From Flavobacterium sp. HJJ (GTDB lineage: Bacteria; Bacteroidota; Bacteroidia; Flavobacteriales; Flavobacteriaceae): DNA of 64,000 nt. The stretch lies in the NCBI RefSeq assembly GCF_015351475.1, contig NZ_JADKPR010000021.1:35763-99762 (forward strand). Direction: 5' to 3'. The translations under genes and the position numbers were made by a program. The notes below the pieces were generated by a model. It was not told the DNA's origin. It searched no databases and was given only the letters and a program-made list of their open reading frames with translations. Of this stretch, positions 8,611-18,049 are shown in pieces (positions within the stretch are counted from its first letter, which is position 1; every line of letters begins with the position of its first letter).

Positions 8611-9840
8611 ATGAGAAAAATTTATACTCTGACAATTCTGATCGGATTGTCATTCCTTTCGGCCTGCTCTGGAGACAGCTCAGCTTCAGCACCTGATCCG
8701 GTGACTGAACCACCTGTAGTTACTGATGTTTTAACAACACAAAATGTAAAAACCTATATGGCTGACCCAAACGCTACGGCAGAAACAGTCGCTTTATTTT
8801 ATAACCTAAAAAAACTTGCTAAAACCAAATTTGCAATTGGACAGCAGGATGCTTTTAGTGGCATTTACAATAATGGCTCTTCGGCTGAATCAGACATGAA
8901 GAAAACAACTGGATACGATCCCGCTGTTTTGGGTTCTGATTTTATGTTTATTACCGACAAAAATAATAATGGACAAACAAACAATTGGTATTACCAACAG
9001 GAAATTACTATAACTGATGATGTGAAAGAGGCATACGCCAAAGGCATGATCAATACTTTTTCCTGGCACATCAGAGAACCGAATAAAGACGAAAGTTTTT
9101 ATGCAGCAGACATGACCGCAGAGGAAAAAACAACTGCTTTCAAAAGCATTTTGCCAGGCGGAACCAATCATGAATGGTACAAGAAAAAACTAGACAAAGT
9201 GGCCAGTGTGATATCAAATTTAAAAGGTTCTAAAGGAGAATTAATTCCCATTATTTTTAGGCCTTTTCATGAGTTCGACGGAAGCTGGTTCTGGTGGGGC
9301 GCTAATTTTTGTTCACCAGACGAATATAAAGCAGCTTATCAGTTTACTGTTACTTACTTAAGAGATACCAAAGGAGTTCACAATATTTTATATGCATTTT
9401 CTCCTGATAATTCTTATTCAAAAGCGACAGATTATTTGAGCCGTTATCCCGGAGATAAATATGTTGATGTTTTGGGAATAGATAATTACGGTGATTTTAA
9501 TAATCAAGGGCAGACTGGAGCAGATAAAGCTAATGCTAAACTAAAAATGATATCCGATTTAGCCGCAGACAAAGTGAAAATTGCTGCCATGACAGAAACT
9601 GGTTATCAAGTTACAGCAAGCGTTTCTCCGATAGCCAATTGGTTTTCGACTTATTTATACAGTGCATTGACAGCAAACAACATCCAAATAAGCTATGTTA
9701 TTTTTTGGACCAATTATCAAGACGGGTATTACGTTCCAACACCGACTGCATCTAATGCAGCTGATTTTAAAACATTCGCATCAAAAACAAAATCGGCATT
9801 AGTGAATTCTTTGCCTAAAATGTACGAGCTGCCTAAATAA
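8611..9840 (+). CDS. GH26 beta-mannanase lipoprotein (second copy)
   Basis: 409 residues with a lipoprotein signal peptide (LSFLSACSG, lipidated Cys19) followed by an acidic/Ser/Pro linker, suggesting outer-membrane anchoring. The GH26 domain spans about 45-405. The acid/base motif FRPFHEFDGSWFWWG (Glu221) and the nucleophile motif IAAMTETGYQ (Glu329) are intact. It is probably the surface endo-mannanase that starts polymer breakdown, while the first GH26 (2550-3695) is not lipidated. It shares the WHxxxP, PGGxxHExYK and SWFWW blocks with its paralogue but is clearly diverged. It is the last gene before a repeat-filled 409-bp gap, so transcription may end or weaken there. Confidence 0.92.
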   Translation: MRKIYTLTILIGLSFLSACSGDSSASAPDPVTEPPVVTDVLTTQNVKTYMADPNATAETVALFYNLKKLAKTKFAIGQQDAFSGIYNNGSSAESDMKKTTGYDPAVLGSDFMFITDKNNNGQTNNWYYQQEITITDDVKEAYAKGMINTFSWHIREPNKDESFYAADMTAEEKTTAFKSILPGGTNHEWYKKKLDKVASVISNLKGSKGELIPIIFRPFHEFDGSWFWWGANFCSPDEYKAAYQFTVTYLRDTKGVHNILYAFSPDNSYSKATDYLSRYPGDKYVDVLGIDNYGDFNNQGQTGADKANAKLKMISDLAADKVKIAAMTETGYQVTASVSPIANWFSTYLYSALTANNIQISYVIFWTNYQDGYYVPTPTASNAADFKTFASKTKSALVNSLPKMYELPK

Positions 9841-9862
9841 ATTGTAAATTCAGAAAACGCTC

Positions 9863-10228
9863 AGCCACTAGCCCTGATAGCAGCCTACCGTGTGGACACA
9901 AATATTTTATGTTAAAATAGCACGCAGATTGGGCAGATTATCGCTGATTTTTTGGTTGTATACTAAAAATATTATGTATAAAACTTATGTTTTTTTCAAT
10001 ACATTTTTAAAAAAACAACAAATTTATCGATTTAAATCCGTTCAATCCGTGTCATCTGTGGCCTATTAAAAGATGTGTCCACACGGTAGGATAGCAGTGG
10101 AAAGCCCGGAGCAGGAAAAGCAAAATTTTCTTGCTGCAAAAAAGCGACCAAAGGAAGCTCTTTTTGTAACTTTAGAAAATCTGCTTTTCCTGCGAGGACT
10201 TGAGACAGATAACAGGATCAGCTTCTTA
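9863..10228. repeat. Imperfect palindromic repeat split by a nested miniature element
   Basis: Boundaries are approximate. If 9884-10090 is removed, the flanks join into a sequence whose ends pair. AGCCCTGATAGCAGTGG plus AAAGCCCGGAGCAGGAAAAGCA on the left matches the reverse complement of TGCTTTTCCTGCGAGGACTT plus GAGACAGATAACAGGATCAGCT on the right. The core arms GCAGGAAAAGCA (10111-10122) and TGCTTTTCCTGC (10182-10193) are perfect. It looks like an intergenic repeat of the kind scattered through Flavobacterium genomes. It occupies the whole 409-bp gap between the GH26 and GH5 genes; no gene is seen there. Confidence 0.65.
9884..10090. mobile_element. MITE-like element with 16-17-bp terminal inverted repeats
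   Basis: CTACCGTGTGGACACA (9885-9900) is the exact reverse complement of TGTGTCCACACGGTAG (10074-10089). GATAGCAG flanks it on both sides (9876-9883 and 10090-10097), which looks like a 7-8-bp target duplication. The ~207-bp interior has no coding capacity, and its subterminal parts (GCAGATTGGGCAGATTATCGC and ATCCGTTCAATCCGTGTCATC) are imperfect inverted partners. It is therefore non-autonomous and would depend on a transposase elsewhere, or be a mobile palindrome of another kind. Confidence 0.65.
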
Positions 10229-10249
10229 AAAAAAGAAACATAAGTATAT

Positions 10250-11545
10250 ATGAAAAAGATATTTGTACAATTAGCATTACTTGCATTATTGATGGTAAAT
10301 TTTGAAGCCAGTGCTCAAAAACAGCAAGCCAGAATTACAGTAAAAGGAACGCAGTTTTATAAGGGAGACAAGCCGTATTCGTATATTGGAACCAATTACT
10401 GGTACGGAAGTTTATTGGCTTCCAAGAAAGTGGGTGATCGAAAAAGACTGCTTCGGGAGCTTGACTTGATGAAGAAAAACGGAATTGATAACCTACGAAT
10501 TCTGGTCGGAGGCGACGGTGGCAAATACGATTTTACTGTTCGTCCTGCGTTGCAGTACGAGCAGGGAAAATATGATACTGACTTACTGGATGGCTTGGAT
10601 TTCCTTATTGCCGAAATGGGCAAACGCAATATGTATGCAGTATTGTTTTTAACCAATAACTGGGAATGGTCCGGCGGTATGTCGCAATATCTGGAGTGGA
10701 ATGGCAAAGGCGCTATTCCGGTTCCGGCAATTCCGCCAAATACCTGGCCACAATTTATGGCCTATACCCAGCAATTTTATAGCTGTGAACCTTGTATGGA
10801 AGGGTTGAATAATCATGTGAAATATATTATTGGCCGAACAAATGCCTATACTAAAAGGAAATATACAGAGGACAACACCATTATGGCATGGCAGGTCGGG
10901 AATGAACCAAGGCTTTTTACTGTAGAAAATGAAGCAAAATTTACTGTTTGGCTGAATAACATTGTGAACTTAATTGACAGTCTGGACAAAAATCATCTGA
11001 TTTCTACAGGTTCTGAAGGTTTGAATAGTTCGAATGATGATATCGGTATTTTTGAAAGAACGCACCTTAACCCAAATATTGATTATTTGACAATGCATAT
11101 CTGGCCAAAAAACTGGAATTGGTTCAAAGCCGATAATGCTGAAAAAACATTACCGGCAACTATGGAAAACGCAGGAATTTATATTGATAAACATATAAAA
11201 GCAGCTCAGAATTTAAAAAGACCTATTATTATTGAAGAGTTTGGCCTGCCAAGAGAAAATGAAAATCTGACCAGCACTTCTTCTGCTGCCAATAGAGATG
11301 TTTTTTACAATTATATCTTTAACCGTGTTGCAGAAAGTGTAGCTAAAAAAGATGTACTGCAGGCTGCTAATTTCTGGGGATTTGGCGGTGAAGGAAAAGC
11401 AGTTACTGCTGATGGAAAATGGAATTCCGGCGATCCGTTAACTACAGATCCGCCACAGGAACCGCAGGGACTGAATTCGGTTTTTTCTACTGACAAATCG
11501 ACTTTGGAAATCGTTAAAAAATACAATTCTAAATTCAAAAAGTAA
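10250..11545 (+). CDS. Secreted GH5 beta-mannanase (GH5_7-like)
   Basis: 431 residues with a signal peptide ending near EASAQ (residue 23). The TIM-barrel starts with FYKGDKPYSYIGTNYWYG, typical of GH5 mannanases of subfamily 7. The acid/base motif MAWQVGNEPR (Glu219) and the nucleophile motif PIIIEEFGLPRE (Glu330) are present, as is the catalytic-site MHIWPKNW. It should hydrolyse internal beta-1,4-mannan bonds. The stop codon overlaps the ATG of the GH97 gene by one base (TAATG), showing translational coupling. No lipobox or type IX domain is seen, so a periplasmic role on imported oligomers is plausible. The start follows the repeat-rich gap, so a separate promoter is possible. Confidence 0.92.
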   Translation: MKKIFVQLALLALLMVNFEASAQKQQARITVKGTQFYKGDKPYSYIGTNYWYGSLLASKKVGDRKRLLRELDLMKKNGIDNLRILVGGDGGKYDFTVRPALQYEQGKYDTDLLDGLDFLIAEMGKRNMYAVLFLTNNWEWSGGMSQYLEWNGKGAIPVPAIPPNTWPQFMAYTQQFYSCEPCMEGLNNHVKYIIGRTNAYTKRKYTEDNTIMAWQVGNEPRLFTVENEAKFTVWLNNIVNLIDSLDKNHLISTGSEGLNSSNDDIGIFERTHLNPNIDYLTMHIWPKNWNWFKADNAEKTLPATMENAGIYIDKHIKAAQNLKRPIIIEEFGLPRENENLTSTSSAANRDVFYNYIFNRVAESVAKKDVLQAANFWGFGGEGKAVTADGKWNSGDPLTTDPPQEPQGLNSVFSTDKSTLEIVKKYNSKFKK

Positions 11546-13533
11546 TGAAGCAGACAATCTCATTATTCCTTGTTTTATCCTTTTTCAATCTTTCTTTTGC
11601 CCAAAAGAAACAAGACTTCACACTGATTTCTCCAAACGGAAAAATTCAAATTGCAATTGCTGTGAATGACAAAATAACCTGGACAGTTTCACACGAAAAA
11701 AATGTTATTTTGGCTCCATCGGCAATGTCAATATCTCTGGCTGAAAATGATATTTTAGGAAAAAATGCTGTTGTTTTAAATTCAAAAAAAGAAACTGTCG
11801 ACACTTCATTTGAATCTCCTTTTTACAAAAAGAAATCAGTCAAAAACAATTACAATCTGCTGACTTTGAATTTTAAAAATGATTTCAGCATTGAATATCG
11901 TGTTTTTGATGATGGTGCGGCCTATCGGTTTATCACTAAAAAGAAAAAAGATATTACTGTAAAAAATGAAGAAGTTGTTCTGAACTTCGATCAGGATTAC
12001 AATACGCTGATGCCTTATGTACGTGATTTACGAAATCCGAAAGATCCTTTCATCTCATCATTTGAAGCACATTACGAAAACAAAAAAATCAGTGAATTTG
12101 CCAAAGATACTTTAGCCTTTCTGCCGTTTTTAATTGATTTTAAAAATCATAAAAAAGCTGTTTTCCTTGAAGCCAATCTGGAGGATTATCCGGGATTATT
12201 TATAACCAATAACAGTTCTAAATCCGGTTTTGAAAGCCGTTTTTCTAAATATCCTTTACAGGAAAAAAACGGCGGTTTCAATAACATTAACCGACTGATA
12301 ACCGAAAGAGCTGATTATCTGGTTAAAACCAAAGGAACCCGAAACTTCCCTTGGAGAATTGTGGTTATCTCAGAAAATGACAAGGATCTGGCCAATAACG
12401 ATATGGTTCAGAAATTATCCGAGCCGACTAAATTTAAAGACATCAGCTGGATAAAACCGGGAAAAGTTGCTTGGGACTGGTGGAATGACTGGAACATTTA
12501 CAATATTGATTTTAAAGCCGGAATCAATACCGAAACGTATAAATATTACATTGATTTTGCCTCCAAAAACAAAGTGGAATATGTCGTTTTAGACGAAGGC
12601 TGGAGTCTGGAAGAAGACATTATGAAACACAATCCGAATGTTAACCTGGAAGCATTAATCGCTTACGGAAAAAAACGCAATGTCGGGATTATTCTTTGGA
12701 GTTCATGGATGGCTCTGACCAAAAATACAGACGGAATTTTAAAGAATTATGCCGGCTTGGGAATCAAGGGGTTTAAAGTTGATTTCTTGGATCGTGATGA
12801 TGCCAAAATGGTGAATTCTGTTTATGATATTGCACAAAAAGCAGCCGATAATAAACTGCTTTTGGATTTTCACGGAATGTACAAGCCAACAGGAATCCAG
12901 CGTACTTTCCCAAATATTTTAAACTTTGAAGGCGTAAAAGGCCTGGAAAATAATAAATGGACTCCAAATGATGATGTCCCAACGTATGACTGTTCAATTC
13001 CGTTTATCAGAATGATGGCAGGACCGATGGATTATACACCCGGAGCCATGCGTAATGCTACGAAAAGCGAGTTCAAACCTAGCCATTCTAATCCTGTAAG
13101 TCAGGGAACAAGATGCCATCAGCTGGCGTTATACACTATTTTTGAAGCGCCGCTGCAGATGATGGCCGACAGCCCGACTGCTTATATGAAGGAACAGCAA
13201 AGCACTGATTTCATTGCCAAAACGCTGACCACTTTTGATGAAACTGTGGCTCTGGACGGTGAAGTTGGAAAGTTTGTGGCAATAGCACGCAGGAAAGCTT
13301 CAGTCTGGTATTTAGGAGCTATTACCAACTGGGATTCCAGAGAAATAACTATTGATTTTTCTTTTCTTGAAAAAGGCAAAAAATACGAAGCCGAAATTTT
13401 CTCAGACGGATTGAATGCTGACAAAGCAGCGAATGATTATAAGAGAGTAATTATTACAGTAGATTCAGCAACGAAATTAAAATACCGATTAGCTGGCGGG
13501 GGCGGATTGGCAATGATTATTCAGATGAAATAA
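11545..13533 (+). CDS. GH97 alpha-galactosidase-type glycosidase
   Basis: 662 residues, normal for GH97, with a signal peptide ending near LSFAQ (residue 20). It has an N-terminal beta-sandwich (about 25-290), a TIM-barrel (about 295-560) and a C-terminal beta-domain. GH97 contains inverting alpha-glucosidases and retaining alpha-galactosidases. The GIKGFKVDFLDRDD motif carries an Asp (Asp413) at the place of the retaining nucleophile, and FEGVKGLE supplies Glu468 at the matching acid/base spacing. This favours the retaining alpha-galactosidase group. In a mannan locus it would remove alpha-1,6-galactose from galactomannan or galactoglucomannan in the periplasm. It is translationally coupled to the GH5 gene. 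Confidence 0.9.
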   Translation: MKQTISLFLVLSFFNLSFAQKKQDFTLISPNGKIQIAIAVNDKITWTVSHEKNVILAPSAMSISLAENDILGKNAVVLNSKKETVDTSFESPFYKKKSVKNNYNLLTLNFKNDFSIEYRVFDDGAAYRFITKKKKDITVKNEEVVLNFDQDYNTLMPYVRDLRNPKDPFISSFEAHYENKKISEFAKDTLAFLPFLIDFKNHKKAVFLEANLEDYPGLFITNNSSKSGFESRFSKYPLQEKNGGFNNINRLITERADYLVKTKGTRNFPWRIVVISENDKDLANNDMVQKLSEPTKFKDISWIKPGKVAWDWWNDWNIYNIDFKAGINTETYKYYIDFASKNKVEYVVLDEGWSLEEDIMKHNPNVNLEALIAYGKKRNVGIILWSSWMALTKNTDGILKNYAGLGIKGFKVDFLDRDDAKMVNSVYDIAQKAADNKLLLDFHGMYKPTGIQRTFPNILNFEGVKGLENNKWTPNDDVPTYDCSIPFIRMMAGPMDYTPGAMRNATKSEFKPSHSNPVSQGTRCHQLALYTIFEAPLQMMADSPTAYMKEQQSTDFIAKTLTTFDETVALDGEVGKFVAIARRKASVWYLGAITNWDSREITIDFSFLEKGKKYEAEIFSDGLNADKAANDYKRVIITVDSATKLKYRLAGGGGLAMIIQMK

Positions 13534-13551
13534 CTGAAAAATCATTAGTAA

Positions 13552-13634
13552 ACACTAATTTCACGAATTTTCACGAATTCATTCGTAAAATTAATTACAC
13601 GAACTACAGACGCAATAGTTTGTGAAATTAGTGT
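13552..13634. repeat. Intergenic palindromic repeat before the hybrid sensor gene
   Basis: ACACTAATTTCAC (13552-13564) pairs exactly with GTGAAATTAGTGT (13622-13634). Inside are short direct repeats of TTTCACGAAT. This resembles short palindromic intergenic repeats common in Flavobacterium. It sits between the GH97 stop and the regulator start, and could act as a transcript end or mRNA stabiliser. The rest of 13534-13757 is AT-rich leader of the regulator gene. Confidence 0.6.
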
Positions 13635-13757
13635 CAATTTTACCTCTATATTTCTTTCCAGATTGCAGCTTATTTTAATCCATTGGAGAAAAAGTACCAT
13701 ATACTTAATTGCATATTTTGATTTACAATTAGAAAGTAACTACTTTTATACACTCTA

Positions 13758-16700
13758 ATGCCACAAATTTTGAAACTATTATTACACTTTTTTACCTTAT
13801 TTTTTTTAGGCACATTAATTTGTTTTCCCCAATCCCAAACTGTCTTTAAAAAGATAAATAAATCATCTGGGCTGTCTAACGGCAGGATTACCAGTATGGC
13901 AAAAGAAAAGGACGGTTTTGTATGGATTGGCACTAATAATGGATTGAACCGTTATGACGGTCTGGGTTTCAAAGTGTACAACAAAAGGAACAGCAGTATT
14001 GGATCCAATGATATTTCGGATATTTTAATTGACAGCAAAAACAGAATCTGGATTACAACTCTGGGAGGCGGATTGAATTATTATAATCCGCTGGATGATA
14101 CTTTTCAAATTTTCAAAAACAATCCCGGCAATCCTAAATCACTGATATCTGACAACGTCAGCACCTTAATCGAAGACTCCAAAGGGCTTATCTGGCTTGG
14201 TACCGAAAAAGGTCTGTGCAGCTTTAATCCAATTACCAGACAGTTTGTTTCTTACACCAATAAATTCAGTAACAATCAGACCAAAAAGAGCAACAGTATT
14301 ACCAGTATTTATGAAGATAAAAATAAAAACTTGTGGATCGGTACTTTTGGAAACGGTTTATTTTTATTTGATAAAACTGAAAAAAAATTCACCCAGATTA
14401 AATCTGAAAGTGTATATGTTTCTGATTTCATAAATGTTATTTCGGCTTTAAATCCAGACAAAATTCTTATTGGCACCAGCGGAAGCGGTCTGCTGTTATA
14501 TGATTTAGCAACACAGAAATTTTCTGATTTTCTGAAGGATAATTTAGCTTTAAAACAAGAAATAAACATTGTCCGTTCTGTAAAAATTGACAGTAAAAAT
14601 AATCTATGGATTGGTACCGATGGCAACGGCGTTTTTGAAGTGGAATATCCCAATGCCAGTCATCCAATAATTCACAACTATTTGTATAATCCGCAGTTGG
14701 AAACCTCGCTTTCCGGTAATTCTATTTATACCATAATTGATGATGCAGACGCCAATATCTGGATTGGTACGGCATGGAACGGTATCAGTGTTTTGGACAA
14801 AAAAAACAGAAGCGAATTGCTGTTTAGTGATATAGTGGGTTTAAATCCGTCGCCGGTACTTTCGATTTATAAAAAAAACAGTGAACTATATCTGGGTCTA
14901 GACGGCGAAGGATTAACTGTATTTAATGCTGCATCAAACAAAGCCAGATATTATAATGAAAAATATCATAATACATCTATAAAAGGCCGGTATATTCAAA
15001 AAATTATCGAAACGACTGACGGAATGCTCTGGCTGGGTACTTTCAAAAACGGACTTGTAAAATTCAATAGACAAAGTGACCAGTTTGAGCAGTTCAATCA
15101 TAAGTTTGGAAATAAAAGTTCGATCAGTTATGATGACGTACGAGATATTATTGAGGATAAAGACCATAATTTATGGGTCGCTACCTGGGGCGGCGGTCTG
15201 AATTATTTTGATACCAAAACAGAAAAATTCATCAGCTACAGAGAAAGTGCCAATAATAACAAGACCATAAATAATGACAACCTTATTGATATGGTTCAGG
15301 ATGGAGATAAAATATGGATTGCCACCTTTGGAGGCGGATTAAATGTTTTTGACACAAAGAAAAAACAGTTCCGCTATTTTAAACACAAAGATTCGGACTC
15401 CACAACGATCAGCAATAATAATATCTTCTCATTATGTAAAGATTCTAAAGGCTATTTGTGGATTGGTACTGCCGGCGGAGGTATCAATCGGATGAATTTA
15501 AAAACCAATAAAATCGAGCGTTTTGAAAAAAATGACAACATTAAATATCAAACGGTAACGGGTATTATTGAGGATGACAGCCATACCATCTGGTTTAGTA
15601 CCAAACAGGGGATTATAAACTACAATTATTCGGCCAAAACCTTTAACAGCCTGCCAAAAATAACATCTGAGTTTCATATCAATTCTATTTTTAAAGATGA
15701 AAAAGGATGGATTTATTTCGGCGGCATTGACGGTGTTGTAAAGCTGAATCCTAAAACCATAGAAATGAACAGTAAGCCGCCAAAAGTGAAACTTACTAAT
15801 TTTAAATTATTCAATAAAGAAGTTCCTGCCGAGAAAAATGGAATCTTAACCAGTGATATTGCTTTTACAAAAGAAATTACGCTCGATCATAATCAGGATG
15901 TACTCACTTTTGAGTTTTCGGCATTACAGTTTCCTTTTTCTAACAGCTGTGAATATGCCATCAAAATGGAGAATTTTGATGCCGACTGGCGTTTTATCGG
16001 AAAAGACAGAACTGCAACTTTTACTAATTTATCCCCAGGAAACTATATTTTCAAAGTAAAAAGTAAAGAAATAGGCGGGCAATGGGGAAAAGAATATGCT
16101 TCAGTAAAAATTCATATTTTAAGACCTTATTGGCTGCAGTGGTGGGCTTATTTAATTTATGGAGCTGTATTGGTTTTTCTGTTTTATTTATTTAGAAAAT
16201 ACACTATCGAATGGGAACGCTTAAAAACTAATCTGGAGTTTGAGAGACTCACTCACGAGAAAGACAAAGAATTATACAACCTGAAACAGCAGTTTTTTAC
16301 CAATATTTCGCATGAAATCAGAACTCCGGTAACCTTAATTTTAAGTTCGATAAACCGATTGTTCGATAAAGGCGAAATGCTGGAAAGCAGACAGCTGAAA
16401 TCGGCACATACCATTCGGAAAAACAGTAATTTACTGCTTCAATTGGTTAATGAACTTTTAGATATTAAAAAATTTGAAACAAATGATGTCCATTTAAAAA
16501 TTACTGAAAACGACTTTGTTTCCTATTGTAAAGAGATTTATCTGTCTTTTTCAGAAATTGCTTCAGACAGGAATATTGAATATACTTTTGATTCAGATAA
16601 ACCAAAGATAGATTTGTGGTTTGACAAAAATCAATTCGAAAAAGTACTTTATAATCTATTGACAAATGCTTTTAAATTCACCAAAAATGGCGGAAGCATC

Positions 16701-17813
16701 AATATTGAAATAGAAACTGATGATGAAGCCGTGTATCTGATAGTGAAAGATACCGGAATTGGAATGTCCGAAGGAAATCTGCGCCAAATATTCAATCGTT
16801 TTTACCAGATTAAAAATGCAGAAACAGATGGAAAATCAGGATTTGGTTTAGGTTTATCTATTGCAAAAGAAATCATAGACCTGCACAAAGGTTCCATTGA
16901 AGTAAAAAGCGAAAAAGGCAAAGGAAGTATTTTTGAAGTAAAGCTTCTAAAATTGAATACTCATTTTTATGAAAATGAAATTGAAAAAACAACTGTTGTG
17001 CCCAAACAGGAATTGGATACTATTAAACATTTAAAACAAAAAGCAGTCAAAAACGAAGTCAAAAAAGAAACTATTTTAATTGTCGAGGATAATACAGCCA
17101 TTCAGGAATCATTAAAAGAAATATTGAGTAATGAATATGTAATTCTTCAGGCTTTTAATGGTGAAGAAGGTTTGAAAACAGCATCAGAAAAATTTCCAGA
17201 CTTAATTATAAGCGATGTCATGATGCCGGTTATGGACGGAATTGAATTTGTAAAAAAATTGAAATTAAACACTTTTACAAGTCATATTCCAATTATTATC
17301 CTGACAGCAAGAACAACTATACAAAACACAATGGAAGGCTTTGAAACTGGAGCCGATGATTATGTTGCCAAACCTTATGATGAAGAATTATTAAAAGCAA
17401 GAATCAGCAATCTGCTTAACAATCGAAAATTAATCCGTGAAAAATTTATAAGTGATAATCTTTTAAATCCAAAAGAACTTGCTATCAGTTCGCCTGACCA
17501 GTTATTTCTGCAGCGTCTCTATGAAAGCTTAGAACCCAAGCTGGAATCCACAGATCTAAAAGCGGAAGTAATTGCAAAAGAAATTGGGATGAGCCATTCG
17601 GTAATGTACAAAAAAATAAAGGCATTAACGGGACTGTCTTATGTCGAATTTATCCGTGACTACAGACTCTCTATCGCAAAACAGCTTATAGAAGATCTAG
17701 GCTATTCTGTTTCGGATACCTGCTATAAAGTGGGCTATTCTGACCGCAAATATTTCAGTAAACTGTTCAAAGAAAAGTTCAAAAAGAACCCTTCCGAATT
17801 CCTGAAAAAATAA
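13758..17813 (+). CDS. Hybrid two-component system regulator (HTCS) of the mannan locus
   Basis: 1351 residues holding sensor and regulator in one chain. After a signal/anchor segment (about 1-25) come two-component-propeller repeats (about 35-690; recurring LWIGTxxxGL/N blocks), then a Y_Y_Y domain (about 700-785). A transmembrane helix (about 790-812, WLQWWAYLIYGAVLVFLFYL) follows, then HisKA with the phospho-acceptor in FFTNISHEIRTPVTL (His852) and HATPase_c with DTGIGMSEGN and GFGLGLSIAKE. The receiver has its phospho-acceptor in LIISDVMMPVMDG (Asp1153), and the C-terminus is an AraC-type DNA-binding domain (about 1250-1351). HTCS proteins bind oligosaccharides in the periplasm and switch on neighbouring loci. 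Its place between the enzyme block and SusC suggests it controls both. Confidence 0.95.
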   Translation: MPQILKLLLHFFTLFFLGTLICFPQSQTVFKKINKSSGLSNGRITSMAKEKDGFVWIGTNNGLNRYDGLGFKVYNKRNSSIGSNDISDILIDSKNRIWITTLGGGLNYYNPLDDTFQIFKNNPGNPKSLISDNVSTLIEDSKGLIWLGTEKGLCSFNPITRQFVSYTNKFSNNQTKKSNSITSIYEDKNKNLWIGTFGNGLFLFDKTEKKFTQIKSESVYVSDFINVISALNPDKILIGTSGSGLLLYDLATQKFSDFLKDNLALKQEINIVRSVKIDSKNNLWIGTDGNGVFEVEYPNASHPIIHNYLYNPQLETSLSGNSIYTIIDDADANIWIGTAWNGISVLDKKNRSELLFSDIVGLNPSPVLSIYKKNSELYLGLDGEGLTVFNAASNKARYYNEKYHNTSIKGRYIQKIIETTDGMLWLGTFKNGLVKFNRQSDQFEQFNHKFGNKSSISYDDVRDIIEDKDHNLWVATWGGGLNYFDTKTEKFISYRESANNNKTINNDNLIDMVQDGDKIWIATFGGGLNVFDTKKKQFRYFKHKDSDSTTISNNNIFSLCKDSKGYLWIGTAGGGINRMNLKTNKIERFEKNDNIKYQTVTGIIEDDSHTIWFSTKQGIINYNYSAKTFNSLPKITSEFHINSIFKDEKGWIYFGGIDGVVKLNPKTIEMNSKPPKVKLTNFKLFNKEVPAEKNGILTSDIAFTKEITLDHNQDVLTFEFSALQFPFSNSCEYAIKMENFDADWRFIGKDRTATFTNLSPGNYIFKVKSKEIGGQWGKEYASVKIHILRPYWLQWWAYLIYGAVLVFLFYLFRKYTIEWERLKTNLEFERLTHEKDKELYNLKQQFFTNISHEIRTPVTLILSSINRLFDKGEMLESRQLKSAHTIRKNSNLLLQLVNELLDIKKFETNDVHLKITENDFVSYCKEIYLSFSEIASDRNIEYTFDSDKPKIDLWFDKNQFEKVLYNLLTNAFKFTKNGGSINIEIETDDEAVYLIVKDTGIGMSEGNLRQIFNRFYQIKNAETDGKSGFGLGLSIAKEIIDLHKGSIEVKSEKGKGSIFEVKLLKLNTHFYENEIEKTTVVPKQELDTIKHLKQKAVKNEVKKETILIVEDNTAIQESLKEILSNEYVILQAFNGEEGLKTASEKFPDLIISDVMMPVMDGIEFVKKLKLNTFTSHIPIIILTARTTIQNTMEGFETGADDYVAKPYDEELLKARISNLLNNRKLIREKFISDNLLNPKELAISSPDQLFLQRLYESLEPKLESTDLKAEVIAKEIGMSHSVMYKKIKALTGLSYVEFIRDYRLSIAKQLIEDLGYSVSDTCYKVGYSDRKYFSKLFKEKFKKNPSEFLKK

Positions 17814-18049
17814 AAACTTTTTTTGCGTTATACTCAATTTATTTGTTTGTTTTTTCTCTATTTGATTAATTTTTAGTACTTCACCGCCCAAAGCGATGAA
17901 TTCCACACCCCTATTTAACGAAATCGACCCTCATCAAAGCTCATAGAATCGAGGTAATTGCAGCCATTGAATTTAGTAGGTTTTATTTTTAGCCAGTATC
18001 AAAAAATAACACTTATTAAAACTAATCTAACCAATTTAAATTACATTTT

